A DNA stretch of 64,000 bases from Hafnia alvei (GTDB lineage: Bacteria > Pseudomonadota > Gammaproteobacteria > Enterobacterales > Enterobacteriaceae). The position numbers and the translations under genes were made by a program. The stretch is taken from the NCBI RefSeq assembly GCF_964063325.1, contig NZ_OZ061315.1, positions 3,348,001 to 3,412,000 on the forward strand. The letters run 5' to 3'. A model generated the notes under the pieces. That model was not told where the DNA came from, made no database searches, and saw only the letters and a program-made list of their open reading frames with translations. This document shows, one piece after another, positions 48,641 to 58,927 of the stretch. How positions within the stretch are numbered: the stretch's first letter is position 1; every line of letters begins with the position of its first letter.

Positions 48641-49594
48641 CTACTCCAGCCCCAACTCTGCCCTCGCCTGTGCAACATCTGCCGCTGATAAAGGCATATA
48701 GCCGTCTTGTGACACCAGTTTTTGGCCCTGCGCCGACAGCACGCTGTCCATAAAGGCGGCGGTTAGCGGTGACAGAGGTTTTCCCGGTGCTTTGTTCACA
48801 TAGATATACAGATGACGCACTAGCGGGTAGCGGCCTTGCACAATATTTTCCGCCGTCGGCTCAATCGCTGGGCCGCCAAACTGGCTCACCGCCAACATAT
48901 GCACACCGCTGGCACGAAAACCGATGCTGGCATAGCCAATGCTATTAAGAGAACCCGCAACCGCCTGCACGACCGATGCCGAACCTGGCAGCTCGTTGAC
49001 ACGTGGGCTGAAATCGCCGTTACACAACACCTGCTGTTTGAAATAACCATAGGTGCCCGACGCCGAGTTGCGCCCATAGAGCGAAATGGCTCGCGACTTC
49101 CACTCTCCGCCCAAACCCAGCATTTTCCATTGGGTAATCGGCGTTGAATCACCACAGCGCAGCGTGCTGGAATAGATGCTGTCTAGTTGATTAAAACTGA
49201 TTTCACGCAGCGGATTATCTTGATGTACCAACACCACTAAAGCATCTAAAGCCACGGGTATGGCTAACGGAGGATAACCATAGTGCTGCTCAAAAGCCGC
49301 GATTTCCGCCGCCTTCATAGGGCGACTCATCGGCCCTAGCTGAGCGGCGCCCGCAGCCAGCGCAGTGGGTGCGCTGGACGAACCCGCTGCCTGCAGCTGC
49401 ACATTCACATTGGGGTTACTCTGCGAAAAGTTATTTGCCCACAGCGCCATCAGGTTCACCATCGTATCCGAACCCGCACTGGACAAATTCCCCGACAGCA
49501 TCGATTGGCCGATCGCCATCGCGGGTAACGAGATAAAACCACAAACGACGCCAATCAGCGCCGCCTTCCATTGTTTGATTTGACGTCCCTGCAT
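48641..49594 (-). CDS. PstS-like phosphate-binding protein
   Basis: 317 residues. A signal peptide ends near LPAMA. A type II periplasmic binding protein follows with SSAGSDTMVNLMALW, AAGSSSAPTALAAGAAQLGPMSR and GRNSASGTYGYFK, the phosphate-contacting loops of the PstS family. The ATG overlaps the phoR stop (TGATG), so it is translated with phoR. The sequence is of the short PstS type paired with long PstCA, so it probably feeds the pstCAB transporter encoded 12 kb away. No other pstS lies in the window. Converges on the Rhs array. Confidence 0.9.
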   Translation of the reverse strand: MQGRQIKQWKAALIGVVCGFISLPAMAIGQSMLSGNLSSAGSDTMVNLMALWANNFSQSNPNVNVQLQAAGSSSAPTALAAGAAQLGPMSRPMKAAEIAAFEQHYGYPPLAIPVALDALVVLVHQDNPLREISFNQLDSIYSSTLRCGDSTPITQWKMLGLGGEWKSRAISLYGRNSASGTYGYFKQQVLCNGDFSPRVNELPGSASVVQAVAGSLNSIGYASIGFRASGVHMLAVSQFGGPAIEPTAENIVQGRYPLVRHLYIYVNKAPGKPLSPLTAAFMDSVLSAQGQKLVSQDGYMPLSAADVAQARAELGLE

Positions 49595-50943
49595 CAGATT
49601 TCCTTGCTCGGTAGCCCTTTCTGGCCTTTGTTTTTTTGCGCCACGCTCTCACCTGATAGTGGCACAATGAGATGCGGCGGCAGGGTAAACACGAAGCGCG
49701 TGCCCAGGCCAATTTCACTCATGATATTGAGCGTAGCTTCATGATGATTCAACGCATGTTTGACTATCGCTAGCCCCAAGCCGCTGCCGCCGGTTTGGCG
49801 CGAACGCGCTTTATCGACCCGATAGAAACGCTCCGTTAAACGCCCCAAATGCTCTGCTGCAATGCCGGGGCCATTATCGCTGACTTCGAACTGCGCACCT
49901 TGGGTAGTTTGCTGCCAGCAGACTTCAATTTTGGTGCCGTCCGGCGTGTGGTTAACCGCGTTGTATACCAGATTAGAAACCGCGCTACGCAGCTGATCGT
50001 CGTTGCCGAACACTTTCAGCTTATCGTTGATGCGGAAGGTGATTTCATGTCGACCGTTGCTCAACGACAGCGCTTCACGCTCGAGCATATGCAGCATCAC
50101 GGGCACATCGACAATTTCATTCAGGGCAATCGGCGGAGCCGCTTCGATCTTAGAGAGGGTCAATAGCTGTTTCACCAAGCTGTCCATGCGCTTGGTTTGC
50201 TCTTGCATGGTCGCAAGCGCTTTTTGCCGCACCGGAGCCGCCATATCCTCATCGTTCATCATCTCGAGGTAGCCCTGCAACACGGTCAGCGGCGTTCGCA
50301 GTTCATGGCTTACGTTGGCAAAGAAGTTACGCCGAGTCCCCTCTAACTGCCGCGTTTGAGTCACATCGCGCGCCACCATCAACAGTTGACCTTCGGCATA
50401 CGGCATCACCCGAAATTCAACGAAACGGCCATTATTGAGGTGCAGCGTGAGCGGTCGGGCAAAATCTTGCGATTGCAGATAATGCGTGAATTCGGGATAA
50501 CGCAGAAGATTAAGAATGTGCTGACCATTATCCTCCGGCCAACGAAAACCGAGCAGGTGTTGCGCCAAGCCATTACACCAGAAAATATTGCCTTCTTCGG
50601 TCGTCATAATCACCGCATCGGGCAAAGACTCTGCGCCGCTGCGAAAACGTTTAATCAGCAGTGCCAGCTCGCGACGACGGCGTCGATTACGCTGCTGCAT
50701 CTGATATAAACCATAGAACAACGGCTCCCAGCTTCCTCGCCCTGCGGGTGGGGTCATACTACGGTCGACCCATAGCCAGTGCGAGAGGCGCAGCTGGTTA
50801 TAGAAATGCCAGCCTAAAAGCGCAGACACCGCAGCCAGCAGAAACCACGGCAAATAGCCGATCAGTAGCCCAAGGATCACCGCCGGAATGCAGCAAAACA
50901 GCAGCTCCAGCAACAGTCTTTTCCACGATAGGCGTTCAAGCAC
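49594..50943 (-). CDS. phoR: Phosphate regulon sensor kinase PhoR
   Basis: 449 residues. Two N-terminal membrane helices ([35 protein letters not shown]), a charged region, a PAS domain (about 100-195), a HisKA domain with [14 protein letters not shown] (H213 is phosphorylated) and an HATPase domain with [10 protein letters not shown] and [14 protein letters not shown]. It phosphorylates PhoB when phosphate is low and takes its signal from the Pst transporter. It follows phoB after 232 bases, a gap that holds palindromic repeat copy B. Confidence 0.97.
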   Translation of the reverse strand: MLERLSWKRLLLELLFCCIPAVILGLLIGYLPWFLLAAVSALLGWHFYNQLRLSHWLWVDRSMTPPAGRGSWEPLFYGLYQMQQRNRRRRRELALLIKRFRSGAESLPDAVIMTTEEGNIFWCNGLAQHLLGFRWPEDNGQHILNLLRYPEFTHYLQSQDFARPLTLHLNNGRFVEFRVMPYAEGQLLMVARDVTQTRQLEGTRRNFFANVSHELRTPLTVLQGYLEMMNDEDMAAPVRQKALATMQEQTKRMDSLVKQLLTLSKIEAAPPIALNEIVDVPVMLHMLEREALSLSNGRHEITFRINDKLKVFGNDDQLRSAVSNLVYNAVNHTPDGTKIEVCWQQTTQGAQFEVSDNGPGIAAEHLGRLTERFYRVDKARSRQTGGSGLGLAIVKHALNHHEATLNIMSEIGLGTRFVFTLPPHLIVPLSGESVAQKNKGQKGLPSKEI

Positions 50944-51041
50944 GATGTTGGCTCTTTGTTCTTAACAACATAGAAATAATAGACATAGTGATACCCAAAA
51001 TCAGTGAGGCCCGATTAAGGGTCCCAATGCATAATCATACC

Positions 51042-51149
51042 GTTTACTTAAGCTCGATTTTAGGGGGAGTACACCGATGGGGTCGTAGCGGCGCAAGCCG
51101 CCGGAGCGCCCCGCGGTGTGCTAGACCCGTGTATCTCGATCTTTTAAAC
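51042..51149. repeat. Palindromic repeat, copy B
   Basis: 108 bases, from GTTTACTTAAG to TTTTAAAC. It matches copy A (27951-28048) over its length, with GGGG-AG-ACACCGATGGGGTCGTA and GCGGTGTGCTAG in common. The inner hairpin here is GCGGC-GCAA-GCCGC (51088-51101), different in sequence from that in A but again fully paired. It lies between phoB and phoR. Confidence 0.85.
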
Positions 51150-51175
51150 AAGCGTCACGGCATATGCATAGCGGG

Positions 51176-51865
51176 TTAGAAACGCGCCGAAAAACGATAG
51201 CCCGTCCCACGTACGGTTTGCACCATTTTATCATGCCCGCTCAGCTCTAGCGCTTTGCGCAGCCGGCGGATATGAACATCCACGGTGCGATCTTCTACAT
51301 AAACGTTAGTGCCCCAGACATGATTTAGCAACTGCTCGCGGCTATAAACGCGCTCGGGGTGAGTCATGAAAAAATGCAGCAACTTAAACTCAGTGGGCCC
51401 CATATCCAACGGGGCTTCATTGGCCATCACGCGATGTGATGTCGGATCGAGGCTCAGCCCCTGCACTTCAATCACCTCTTCCACCGCCATCGGTGAAATA
51501 CGGCGCATCACAGCTTTAATTCTGGCCACCAGTTCCTTGGGCGAAAAGGGCTTGGTGATGTAATCGTCTGCGCCCACTTCCAAACCGCGCACCCGATCTT
51601 CTTCTTCACCGCGAGCGGTCAGCATCATCACAGGAATTTCACGCGTTAACGCCTCGCGCTTCATATGCTTGATGAACTGGATCCCAGAACCGCCCGGCAG
51701 CATCCAATCCAGCAGCACTAAATCAGGATAAGGCTCAGAAAGTGAGTTCACCGCGCTGTCATAATCTTCGGCTTCAACCGGTTGGTAGCCGTTTTGCTCT
51801 AAAACAAAACACACCATTTCACGAATTGGCGCTTCATCTTCTACTACCAATATGCGTCTGGCCAT
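51176..51865 (-). CDS. phoB: Phosphate regulon response regulator PhoB
   Basis: 229 residues. Receiver domain with D53 ([11 protein letters not shown]) and conserved Lys in [11 protein letters not shown], then an OmpR-type winged-helix DNA-binding domain ending VRGTGYRFS. Phosphorylated PhoB activates genes for phosphate uptake. Its promoter has a Pho box (51904-51921), so it activates itself. First gene of phoB-phoR-pstS-like, divergent from sbcDC, as in E. coli. Confidence 0.98.
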   Translation of the reverse strand: MARRILVVEDEAPIREMVCFVLEQNGYQPVEAEDYDSAVNSLSEPYPDLVLLDWMLPGGSGIQFIKHMKREALTREIPVMMLTARGEEEDRVRGLEVGADDYITKPFSPKELVARIKAVMRRISPMAVEEVIEVQGLSLDPTSHRVMANEAPLDMGPTEFKLLHFFMTHPERVYSREQLLNHVWGTNVYVEDRTVDVHIRRLRKALELSGHDKMVQTVRGTGYRFSARF

Positions 51866-51898
51866 TGTTAATCCTGCTTAAGTTTGGTTGCGGGCGCC

Positions 51899-51921
51899 AT
51901 TATGCGTCAGATTTATGACAG
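51899..51921 (-). promoter_or_regulatory. Pho box and -10 of phoB
   Basis: Minus strand: CTGTCATAAATCTGACGC (51904-51921) matches the PhoB-binding consensus of two CTGTCA-type repeats and nearly equals the E. coli phoB site. The -10 CATAAT (51899-51904) overlaps its end. No -35 is needed when PhoB recruits polymerase. Confidence 0.9.
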
Positions 51922-52010
51922 ATTTATGAAAAAAAACAATATGCCCAGCATCACTGTAATAAATGGTTTTGTAAACCTAGACCGATTATGGCCTTAGCGC
52001 CGGACATGGG

Positions 52011-52038
52011 TTCACCTCCCCTCGAGATTGCGTATAAT
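52011..52038 (+). promoter_or_regulatory. Likely sbcD promoter
   Basis: TTCACC (52011-52016) and a perfect TATAAT (52033-52038), 16 bases apart, lie 56 bases upstream of sbcD. Confidence 0.5.
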
Positions 52039-52094
52039 CAATTTTATTCTCGGTAGTGACCCACGCTACGCACAGCAAGGACAGCAGAACTCTT

Positions 52095-53369
52095 ATGCGT
52101 CTTATCCATACTTCAGACTGGCACCTTGGTCAGCATTTTTATACCAAAAGCCGTAGCGCTGAACATCAGGCCTTTCTGCGCTGGCTCATTGAACAAGCAT
52201 CGGCGCATCAAGTCGATGCCATTATTGTGGCTGGCGACGTATTTGATACCGGTTCACCGCCGAGCTACGCGCGCGAGCTGTATAACCGCTTCGTGGTGGA
52301 ATTACAGTCAACGGGCTGCCAGTTGGTGGTGTTAGGTGGCAACCATGACTCGGTAGCCACGCTGAATGAATCTCGCGATTTATTAGCCTGCTTGAACACC
52401 CAAGTTATCGCCAGCAGCGCAGGCGATTTACAGCATCAGGTATTGCCGCTCAAACAGCGCAATGGCTCCGTCGGCGCTATTTTGTGCGCGGTGCCATATC
52501 TGCGCCCTAGAGATATCCAAATCAGCTTAGCGGGGCAATCTGCCGCAGAAAAACAAAACGCCCTCCAGCAGGCTATCGCTGCGCATTATCAGTCGTTGTA
52601 CGATCTGGCCGTTGCCGAACGCGACGCCTTAGGCGGAAACCTGCCGATTATTGCCACCGGACATCTCACCACTATCGGTGCCAGCACGTCCGACTCGGTG
52701 CGTGATATCTACATTGGCTCACTCGATGCGTTCCCTGCCTCCGCGTTTCCTCCTGCCGATTACATTGCGTTGGGCCATATCCATCGCCCCCAGCGCGTGA
52801 CCAGCAGCGAGCATATTCGCTACAGTGGCTCGCCGATCCCCCTTAGCTTCGATGAACTAGGCAGTGAGAAAAGCATCTGCTTAGTCGATTTCTCAGGGGC
52901 TACGCTGGAAAAAGTGACGCTCATGCCAGTCCCCCAGTTTCAGCCAATGCAGCTCATCAAAGGCAGCATTGAGCAAATCGAGCAACAGCTCGCCGCATTT
53001 AAACCCACCACGGCGGATCACGGCGAGAGCGAAAAACCGGTCTGGCTGGATATTGAAATCAACAGCAGCGCCTATTTGAACGATCTCCAACGCAGGATCC
53101 AGCAGCAGGCAGAAAACCTTCCCGTTGAGGTGATTTTGCTACGCCGCAGCAAAGAACAACGCTTGAGCGCCCTCACGCGCCAAGACAAAGAAACGCTGAG
53201 CGAGCTGAGCGTCAGCGACGTCTTTGAGCGCCGTTTGGCGCAGGAAGAAACCGACGATGAAGCGCTGATCGCACAGCAATCGCGCATTCGAAATCAATTC
53301 CATCAGGTGCTGGATGAGCTGGTGTTAGAACAACAGCAAGACGAGACTCGCGTGGAGCATGACGCATGA
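52095..53369 (+). CDS. sbcD: Exonuclease subunit SbcD
   Basis: 424 residues from the ATG at 52095 ([13 protein letters not shown]); the longer frame from 52056 lacks homology. Mre11-type nuclease with the metal-binding motifs [21 protein letters not shown] and ALGHIHRP, and a C-terminal capping domain. With SbcC it cuts hairpins and protein-blocked DNA ends, relevant to the large palindromes seen in this window. It overlaps sbcC by four bases. Confidence 0.96.
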   Translation: MRLIHTSDWHLGQHFYTKSRSAEHQAFLRWLIEQASAHQVDAIIVAGDVFDTGSPPSYARELYNRFVVELQSTGCQLVVLGGNHDSVATLNESRDLLACLNTQVIASSAGDLQHQVLPLKQRNGSVGAILCAVPYLRPRDIQISLAGQSAAEKQNALQQAIAAHYQSLYDLAVAERDALGGNLPIIATGHLTTIGASTSDSVRDIYIGSLDAFPASAFPPADYIALGHIHRPQRVTSSEHIRYSGSPIPLSFDELGSEKSICLVDFSGATLEKVTLMPVPQFQPMQLIKGSIEQIEQQLAAFKPTTADHGESEKPVWLDIEINSSAYLNDLQRRIQQQAENLPVEVILLRRSKEQRLSALTRQDKETLSELSVSDVFERRLAQEETDDEALIAQQSRIRNQFHQVLDELVLEQQQDETRVEHDA

Positions 53370-56300
53370 AAATCCTCAGCCTACGATTAAAAAACATCAA
53401 CTCGCTCAAGGGCGAATGGAAGATCGATTTCACCCGTGAAGACTTTGCCAATAACGGCTTATTTGCCATCACGGGCCCAACCGGCGCGGGCAAAACGACG
53501 CTGCTTGATGCACTCTGTTTAGCGCTGTATCACCAAACGCCGCGTTTGAAAGTGTCACCAACGCAAAATGAACTGATGACACGCGGCACCGCAGAATCAC
53601 TGGCCGAAGTTGAATTCGAAGTTAAAGGCGTTGGCTATCGCGCTTTCTGGAGCCAGCGCCGTGCCAATAACAAGCCAGATGGCAATTTACAAACGCCAAA
53701 AGTAGAGCTCGCGCATATTGCCGATGGTGAAATCATCACCGATAAAATCCAAACCAAGCTGCATAAAATTGCCGATATTACCGGTTTGGATTTTGGCCGT
53801 TTCACCAAGTCGATGATGCTGTCACAGGGCCAGTTCGCCGCCTTCCTCAACGCCGATCCGGCCGAGCGAGCTGAATTACTCGAAGAACTCACCGGCACCG
53901 AAATTTATGGGCAACTATCCGAACAAATATTCCAGCGTTTCAAACAGGCAAAAATCGATCTAGATACGCTGCATGAACGCGCCGCAGGCGTAGAGCTGCT
54001 CAGCGAAGAGGCGTTAAACCAGCTCACCGAGCGTTTATCCCAGTTGCAACGTGAAGAACAGCAGCAAACGTCGTTGCGCCAAACGCTGATGACCGACCTC
54101 CATTGGCTGCAAAAAAGCCAAGAGCTCAGCCAAAACCGAGAACAGTGCACTCAGCGCGTTACCGCAGCATCGCAGCAATGGCAAACCGCCCAGCCGGAAA
54201 TTTTACGCCTTGAACGCAGTGAACCGGCCGAGAAACTGCGCCCATTGTTGCTAACGCTACGCCAGACACGCGCTGATTTAGCATCTGCGACTCAAAACCA
54301 GCAACAGCGCGAACAGCAGCGCCAACAGTTGACCTCGCAGATAGCCTCGCTGCAAACCGCGTCATCCCAAGCGCTTCATGCCAAACAGCAACAGCAGCAA
54401 CAACGTGCTGCAACGGAAACGCTGATTAACCAACAGGTGGTTCCGCTTGATTCACGGCTGGCGCAGATACGCGAAGACCTGTTAATTCAGCAGCAAAAAC
54501 TCACGCAACTTAGTGAAGAAAAGCGGAAACAGGAAACCGCGCTTAAGCAAAACCGAGAAAAACTGCAGGCCCAGCTGCTGGAAATCAACCAGCTTCAGCA
54601 ACAGCTAGCTGACACGGCACAACATGCTGAATGGAATAGCCATTTAGGCCGCTGGAAGAGCCAGTTCGAACAATCGGCTGAGTTAAACCAAACCTTAAAT
54701 GAATTGCGTAAACGCATTACCGATGCAGAAAAGAATATCGCTGCCGAAACAGAAAAGCTCACGGTTCTGCAGCAGGCGGGCTCCCTACTCAGCCAGCGTT
54801 TAGCTCAGCAGCAAAAAATCTGCGCTGAAGCTGAATTACAGCATCAGCAGCTCAACCAGAAACACAGTTCAGCGCAGCTAGAAGCACAGCGTGAGAAATT
54901 GCACCGTGGGCAGCCTGCGCGCCAAATTCTGATACAAACCAGCCCGCTGTTTGAAAAAGCCTCACAGAGACAAAAACAGCTGCAGTTACAAAATGCGCAA
55001 CGCACGCAGGAACTGCACGCCCTAGAGCAGCTTTTAGCCGCCAAACGCTTAGCCTATAAAGAGAAACGTCAGCATCTTAGCGATCTGGAAAAGCAGATCG
55101 ATCTACAGCGTCGAGTGATCGGACTGGAACAAGAACGTACGCGCTTAGTGGCTGGCGATCCCTGCCCACTCTGCGGATCGCTGGAGCATCCGGCGGTTAA
55201 AAACTACCAAACACCCACCCTTTCAGACAGTGAACAGCGCCGCGACGCGCTACGCATAGAAGTCGAAAATCTCAGTCGCGAAGGCAGCGAATTGGGAGAG
55301 CGGCACAAGCTGATGCTGCAGACGCAAAATCAGCAGCAGCAAGAAGCCCAAGCCGTTGAAGCTGAAGTCATGCAGTATCAACAGCGCTGGGCTCAGGCAA
55401 CGGTAGCGCTCGAACTCAGCTTAGCGATTGACGACCGTGAGGCGCTAGAAAGCTATCTCACCGAAATTAATCAGCAAGAAGAGGCTCTGCAACACACGCT
55501 GCGTCAGCGAGAGATTTTGAGCAAGAGCTGGCAGCAGACCAAAGATGCGCTGAACAATATTCAGCAAGAGGTCAACCAAACGCTACAGCACATCAGCCTG
55601 CTGGAATTGAGCACTCAAACGCAGAGCAAGCAGCTCAATGAGTGGCGCGAGGACTACAGTAAACAGTTAGCACAGCAGCAGCAACGTGACATCGCCCTTA
55701 CCGATGAACTGCATAAACTGCAATTAACCGCGCCTATCTCTGGCAACGAAGCCGAATGGCTGGAACAGCGCAGCAACGAGTTTACGCTCTGGCAACAGCG
55801 CCAAAACCACAGCCAAAAACTAACACTAGAAAATACACGCCTGATGGCGGAAGAGCACAGCCTCAGCCAAACCTTTGCCGCCCTAGAAACACAGTGGCAA
55901 ACACAACATCAGCTTTGTTCTGAGCTTGAAACCCGCCTGAAGCAGATGCAGGCCGAACGCCAAAGCCTTTTGAATGGACGTAGCGTAGACGAGGTACGCC
56001 GTTCGTTAATTGAGTCTGAACAGCAGGTTGAAAACCAGCTTCAGCAAGCTCAACAGGCTGAACACCAGATACGACAACAGCTAGATAAACTCGGCGGTGA
56101 GCTCGAAAGCGCTCAACAACAACGCTTGCAATTAGAACAACGGCTCAGCCAGCAGCAAACAGAGTTTGAGCAGGCATTGGCAAACAGTCTGTTCGCTGAT
56201 GAAAATACGTTAATTGCCGCGCTGTTAGACGAAAGTGAGCTCAAACGCCTGATCGCGCTGCGTGAACAATGCAAAAATCAGCTTTCGCAGGCACAAGCTT

Positions 56301-57058
56301 TCTTACAGCAGGCAGAAAGCGAGCTATCCAAGTGGCTAGCGCAACGCCCTGAAAATCTTGATATCAATGCCACGCTAGAAAATCTCAATCAGCAACTGTC
56401 TATGCTGGCTGAGCAACTGCGCGAAAACAGCGTACAGCAGGGACAAATTCAGCAGCAGATCCGCAGCGACGCCGAGCGAAAACAGGGGCAGCAAAGCCTA
56501 TTTGCGCGTATTGAACAGAGCAGGCAGGAGTATGAAGACTGGAGCTATCTCAACCAGCTAATTGGCTCAAGCAGCGGCGATAAATTCAGAAAATTTGCGC
56601 AGGGTTTAACGTTGGATCACCTGGTCTATTTGGCCAACCAGCAGCTTGCCCGCCTGCACGGTCGCTATTTGCTGCAACGTAAAACCAGCGACGCGCTGGA
56701 GCTAGAAGTGGTCGATACGTGGCAGGCCGATGCGGTACGCGATACTCGCACCTTATCCGGTGGCGAAAGCTTCTTGGTGAGTTTAGCGCTGGCGCTGGCG
56801 CTATCCGATCTGGTCAGCCATAAAACCAGCATTGATTCGCTCTTCCTTGACGAAGGCTTCGGCACACTGGATGCGGAAACCCTTGATACCGCGCTCGATG
56901 CCCTCGATACGCTCAACGCAACCGGCAAAATGATTGGCGTCATCAGCCACGTTGAAGCCATGAAAGAACGGATACCGGTGCAAATAAAAGTGAAAAAAGT
57001 GAATGGGTTGGGGATTAGCCGCTTAGAAGCGCAGTATGCGATAGGGAATGGGGAATAA
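53366..57058 (+). CDS. sbcC: Exonuclease subunit SbcC
   Basis: 1230 residues, about 180 more than E. coli SbcC (1048), the extra length being in the glutamine-rich coiled coil. Rad50/SMC-type ATPase: Walker [12 protein letters not shown] near the N-terminus, zinc hook CPLC (C600-C603) in the middle, then signature LSGGESF and Walker [13 protein letters not shown] near the C-terminus, with long coiled coils between. It regulates SbcD by ATP-dependent opening and closing. Last gene of sbcD-sbcC. Confidence 0.96.
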   Translation: MKILSLRLKNINSLKGEWKIDFTREDFANNGLFAITGPTGAGKTTLLDALCLALYHQTPRLKVSPTQNELMTRGTAESLAEVEFEVKGVGYRAFWSQRRANNKPDGNLQTPKVELAHIADGEIITDKIQTKLHKIADITGLDFGRFTKSMMLSQGQFAAFLNADPAERAELLEELTGTEIYGQLSEQIFQRFKQAKIDLDTLHERAAGVELLSEEALNQLTERLSQLQREEQQQTSLRQTLMTDLHWLQKSQELSQNREQCTQRVTAASQQWQTAQPEILRLERSEPAEKLRPLLLTLRQTRADLASATQNQQQREQQRQQLTSQIASLQTASSQALHAKQQQQQQRAATETLINQQVVPLDSRLAQIREDLLIQQQKLTQLSEEKRKQETALKQNREKLQAQLLEINQLQQQLADTAQHAEWNSHLGRWKSQFEQSAELNQTLNELRKRITDAEKNIAAETEKLTVLQQAGSLLSQRLAQQQKICAEAELQHQQLNQKHSSAQLEAQREKLHRGQPARQILIQTSPLFEKASQRQKQLQLQNAQRTQELHALEQLLAAKRLAYKEKRQHLSDLEKQIDLQRRVIGLEQERTRLVAGDPCPLCGSLEHPAVKNYQTPTLSDSEQRRDALRIEVENLSREGSELGERHKLMLQTQNQQQQEAQAVEAEVMQYQQRWAQATVALELSLAIDDREALESYLTEINQQEEALQHTLRQREILSKSWQQTKDALNNIQQEVNQTLQHISLLELSTQTQSKQLNEWREDYSKQLAQQQQRDIALTDELHKLQLTAPISGNEAEWLEQRSNEFTLWQQRQNHSQKLTLENTRLMAEEHSLSQTFAALETQWQTQHQLCSELETRLKQMQAERQSLLNGRSVDEVRRSLIESEQQVENQLQQAQQAEHQIRQQLDKLGGELESAQQQRLQLEQRLSQQQTEFEQALANSLFADENTLIAALLDESELKRLIALREQCKNQLSQAQAFLQQAESELSKWLAQRPENLDINATLENLNQQLSMLAEQLRENSVQQGQIQQQIRSDAERKQGQQSLFARIEQSRQEYEDWSYLNQLIGSSSGDKFRKFAQGLTLDHLVYLANQQLARLHGRYLLQRKTSDALELEVVDTWQADAVRDTRTLSGGESFLVSLALALALSDLVSHKTSIDSLFLDEGFGTLDAETLDTALDALDTLNATGKMIGVISHVEAMKERIPVQIKVKKVNGLGISRLEAQYAIGNGE

Positions 57059-57096
57059 AACATCCCCTAATCTTTATATTTTGTTAAGCTTTGCTT

Positions 57097-57140
57097 TTGC
57101 GAGAAGGACAATGTTCTATACAACATTGTCCTTCTCGCAA
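57097..57140. repeat. Perfect 19-bp inverted repeat downstream of sbcC
   Basis: TTGCGAGAAGGACAATGTT (57097-57115), a six-base loop, then its exact complement (57122-57140). No T-run follows on either strand, so it is not a standard terminator, although it may serve as one for sbcDC. Confidence 0.85.
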
Positions 57141-57292
57141 TGTCCGTCGGAGTGATATCCCATCCTAGCTCGTTCAGTTTATCTAAACATATCGTTATTA
57201 ATAACTTGATTATTTTAACGGTTTCGCATTGGTACAATCCTTGAGGCCTTTTAGGTGGAGCAACTTAAAATTGAGCCAATTAGGATAAGAAT

Positions 57293-57643
57293 ATGAAAAG
57301 AGAAAAATGTGTTATTCAAAGCTTTCCAGCTGTAATTTGTTGGATTAATGAAAATATCCACCAAGGGATCAATGCCTCCGATGTGATAAGAATATCTGGA
57401 TACTCACGCTCTTATTTTTTACGTGAATTTCAATTGCACCACAGCGTTAGCGTTTCATCCTTCATCAAAACTACACGACTAAAAGCATCCGCCCAAAAAC
57501 TCATATCCACAGAGTTAAAAGTCTTCGAAATTGCACAGGAAATGGGGTTCCCAAGCCAGAGCACTTTCTGCCAGATATTTAAAGGCTATTTCAATATGTC
57601 TCCAACTGAATTCCGCTACCGCTCAATGCGGCCAGAAATATAA
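57293..57643 (+). CDS. Small AraC/XylS-family transcriptional regulator
   Basis: 116 residues that consist almost only of a double helix-turn-helix AraC domain, the size of MarA and SoxS. First HTH: NASDVIRISGYSRSYFLREF; second: VFEIAQEMGFPSQSTFCQIFK, followed by FNMSPTEFRYR, the family signature. There is no sensor domain, so its activity should depend on its amount. AGGA lies upstream of the ATG. Targets unknown; the fry operon is the nearest candidate group. Confidence 0.88.
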   Translation: MKREKCVIQSFPAVICWINENIHQGINASDVIRISGYSRSYFLREFQLHHSVSVSSFIKTTRLKASAQKLISTELKVFEIAQEMGFPSQSTFCQIFKGYFNMSPTEFRYRSMRPEI

Positions 57644-57705
57644 TAAGATAAGCGGCAGAGTTTTTTCGGGTATACATTATTTATATTTTTACGCCGAGGT
57701 AAATT

Positions 57706-57759
57706 ATGTTTAAAAACTTATTAGCATTGCTAGTTATGGGGGATGATTTTTTATCATGA
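57706..57759 (+). CDS. Possible 17-residue small protein
   Basis: MFKNLLALLVMGDDFLS with GAGGT well placed upstream. The start resembles small hydrophobic leader-like or membrane peptides. It could also be the broken first part of a longer gene. No support beyond the ribosome site. Confidence 0.25.
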   Translation: MFKNLLALLVMGDDFLS

Positions 57760-57831
57760 CTTAATAATAGGAGGGGATAACTTTTACTCGGCCAAAGCAC
57801 GAATCGTTATCCCCCATTGGATAGGCGGCTT

Positions 57832-58248
57832 CTACCACTGAATCCCTATCCCATACTGATAAACCCAATACATAGCCCCAATCGTCACGGCTAAATTCAC
57901 CATCACCGTGATAATAAAATAGGTTTTAAACGGTTGTTTTTGCGTCTTATGGCGGAAAATTTGCTGACCTAAAATCGCGCCGACCCAGCCGCCGATCAGG
58001 CCAAAGAATAACAACGTTATCTCGGGGACTCGCTGCCACGATTTTATGGCGGCTAATTTATCAATACCGTAAATAATCAACGTTAACGCATTGAGTAACA
58101 GGCACCACATCACAAACGGATGCAGGGAGAACAGGCTACCGACTGCCGCCAGTGCGAGCAAAAGATAACAAAAACGATTAAGATTCATACGATAAACCGA
58201 TTGAAAAGAATTATGAAAGCGTACGTATAGTGGCCCTCGACGCAGCAT
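57832..58248 (-). CDS. DUF1294 family membrane protein
   Basis: 138 residues with about four membrane segments: FCYLLLALAAVGSLF, FVMWCLLLNALTLIIYGIDKLAA, EITLLFFGLIGGWVGAILGQ, and TYFIITVMVNLAVTIGAMYWV. The block YGIDKLAA, then LLFFGLIGGWVGA and IFRHKTQKQPF, is the DUF1294 signature. Function unknown. The ATG at 58248 has GGAGG but 14 bases away; the ATG at 58188 (MNLNRF) gives a more usual N-terminus but has no ribosome site, so the start is uncertain. Confidence 0.82.
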   Translation of the reverse strand: MLRRGPLYVRFHNSFQSVYRMNLNRFCYLLLALAAVGSLFSLHPFVMWCLLLNALTLIIYGIDKLAAIKSWQRVPEITLLFFGLIGGWVGAILGQQIFRHKTQKQPFKTYFIITVMVNLAVTIGAMYWVYQYGIGIQW

Positions 58249-58459
58249 GATGCAATGCTACCACCTCCGAAAAAACACGCCGATACAATGCGAGAGAGCT
58301 CACACTTCACAATTAGGGATATAAATATCCAGTAAATGCATGTTTTGTCCCATAACATCCCCTCATTTTTAAACGCCATACTCCCTTCAAGATTTCAGCC
58401 TACGTAAAAGAGCAAGCAACGTAGCGCGATTGGTTTCCCTTTCTGACTCAGAGGTAGTT

Positions 58460-58786
58460 ATGACTAAAAAATTTATCGCTGTTTGTGCATGTCCAATGGG
58501 GTTAGCTCATACGTTTATGGCCGCTCAGGCGCTAGAAGATGCCGCAAAAGCCGCAGGTTATGACCAGATCAAAATTGAAACTCAGGGTGCAGACGGCATC
58601 GAAAACCGCTTAACCGCGCAGGATATCGCGGAGGCCGACATCATTATTCATTCGGTTGCCATTACGCCTGAAGATAACGAACGCTTTGAAAGCCGCGACG
58701 TGTATGAAATTACCCTGCAGGACGCGATTAAAAATGCGGATGGGATCCTGCGTGAAATTGAAGAGATGATTCAATCTGAACAATAA
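58460..58786 (+). CDS. fryB: Fructose-like PTS enzyme IIB component FryB
   Basis: 108 residues from the ATG at 58460 (GAGGT upstream). IIB-fructose family: VCACPMGLAHTFMAA holds the phosphocysteine (C10). Closely follows E. coli FryB (ETQGADGIENRLTAQDI, SVAITPEDNERFESRDVYEIT). It passes phosphate from enzyme IIA to the incoming sugar, whose identity is not known. First gene of fryB-fryC-ypdF-ypdE-fryA, the E. coli order. Confidence 0.96.
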   Translation: MTKKFIAVCACPMGLAHTFMAAQALEDAAKAAGYDQIKIETQGADGIENRLTAQDIAEADIIIHSVAITPEDNERFESRDVYEITLQDAIKNADGILREIEEMIQSEQ

Positions 58787-58797
58787 AAATATACGTC

Positions 58798-58895
58798 TAT
58801 ACCCAAATAATTCGAGTTGCATTGAGGCAGCAAGTAAATGATGCGGGTGAATGAACGCAGCCAACAAAAATGCAGCTTGAAGTATGACGGGTATA
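58798..58895. repeat. Short ERIC element between fryB and fryC
   Basis: 98 bases with ends TATACCCAAATAATTCGAG and, inverted, CTTGAAGTATGACGGGTATA. The inner parts GGCAGCAAGT and GCAGCCAAC match ERIC, but about 30 bases of the usual 127-base element centre are missing. It would form a long hairpin in the fry mRNA. Confidence 0.8.
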
Positions 58896-58927
58896 ACTTT
58901 CAATGAACTCATCAGGGAGATGTACCT

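Noticed and set aside
57773..57814. Terminator behind the DUF1294 gene (GGGGATAAC / GTTATCCCC)
   Set aside because: Nine-base stem but a 24-base loop and no T-run on either strand.
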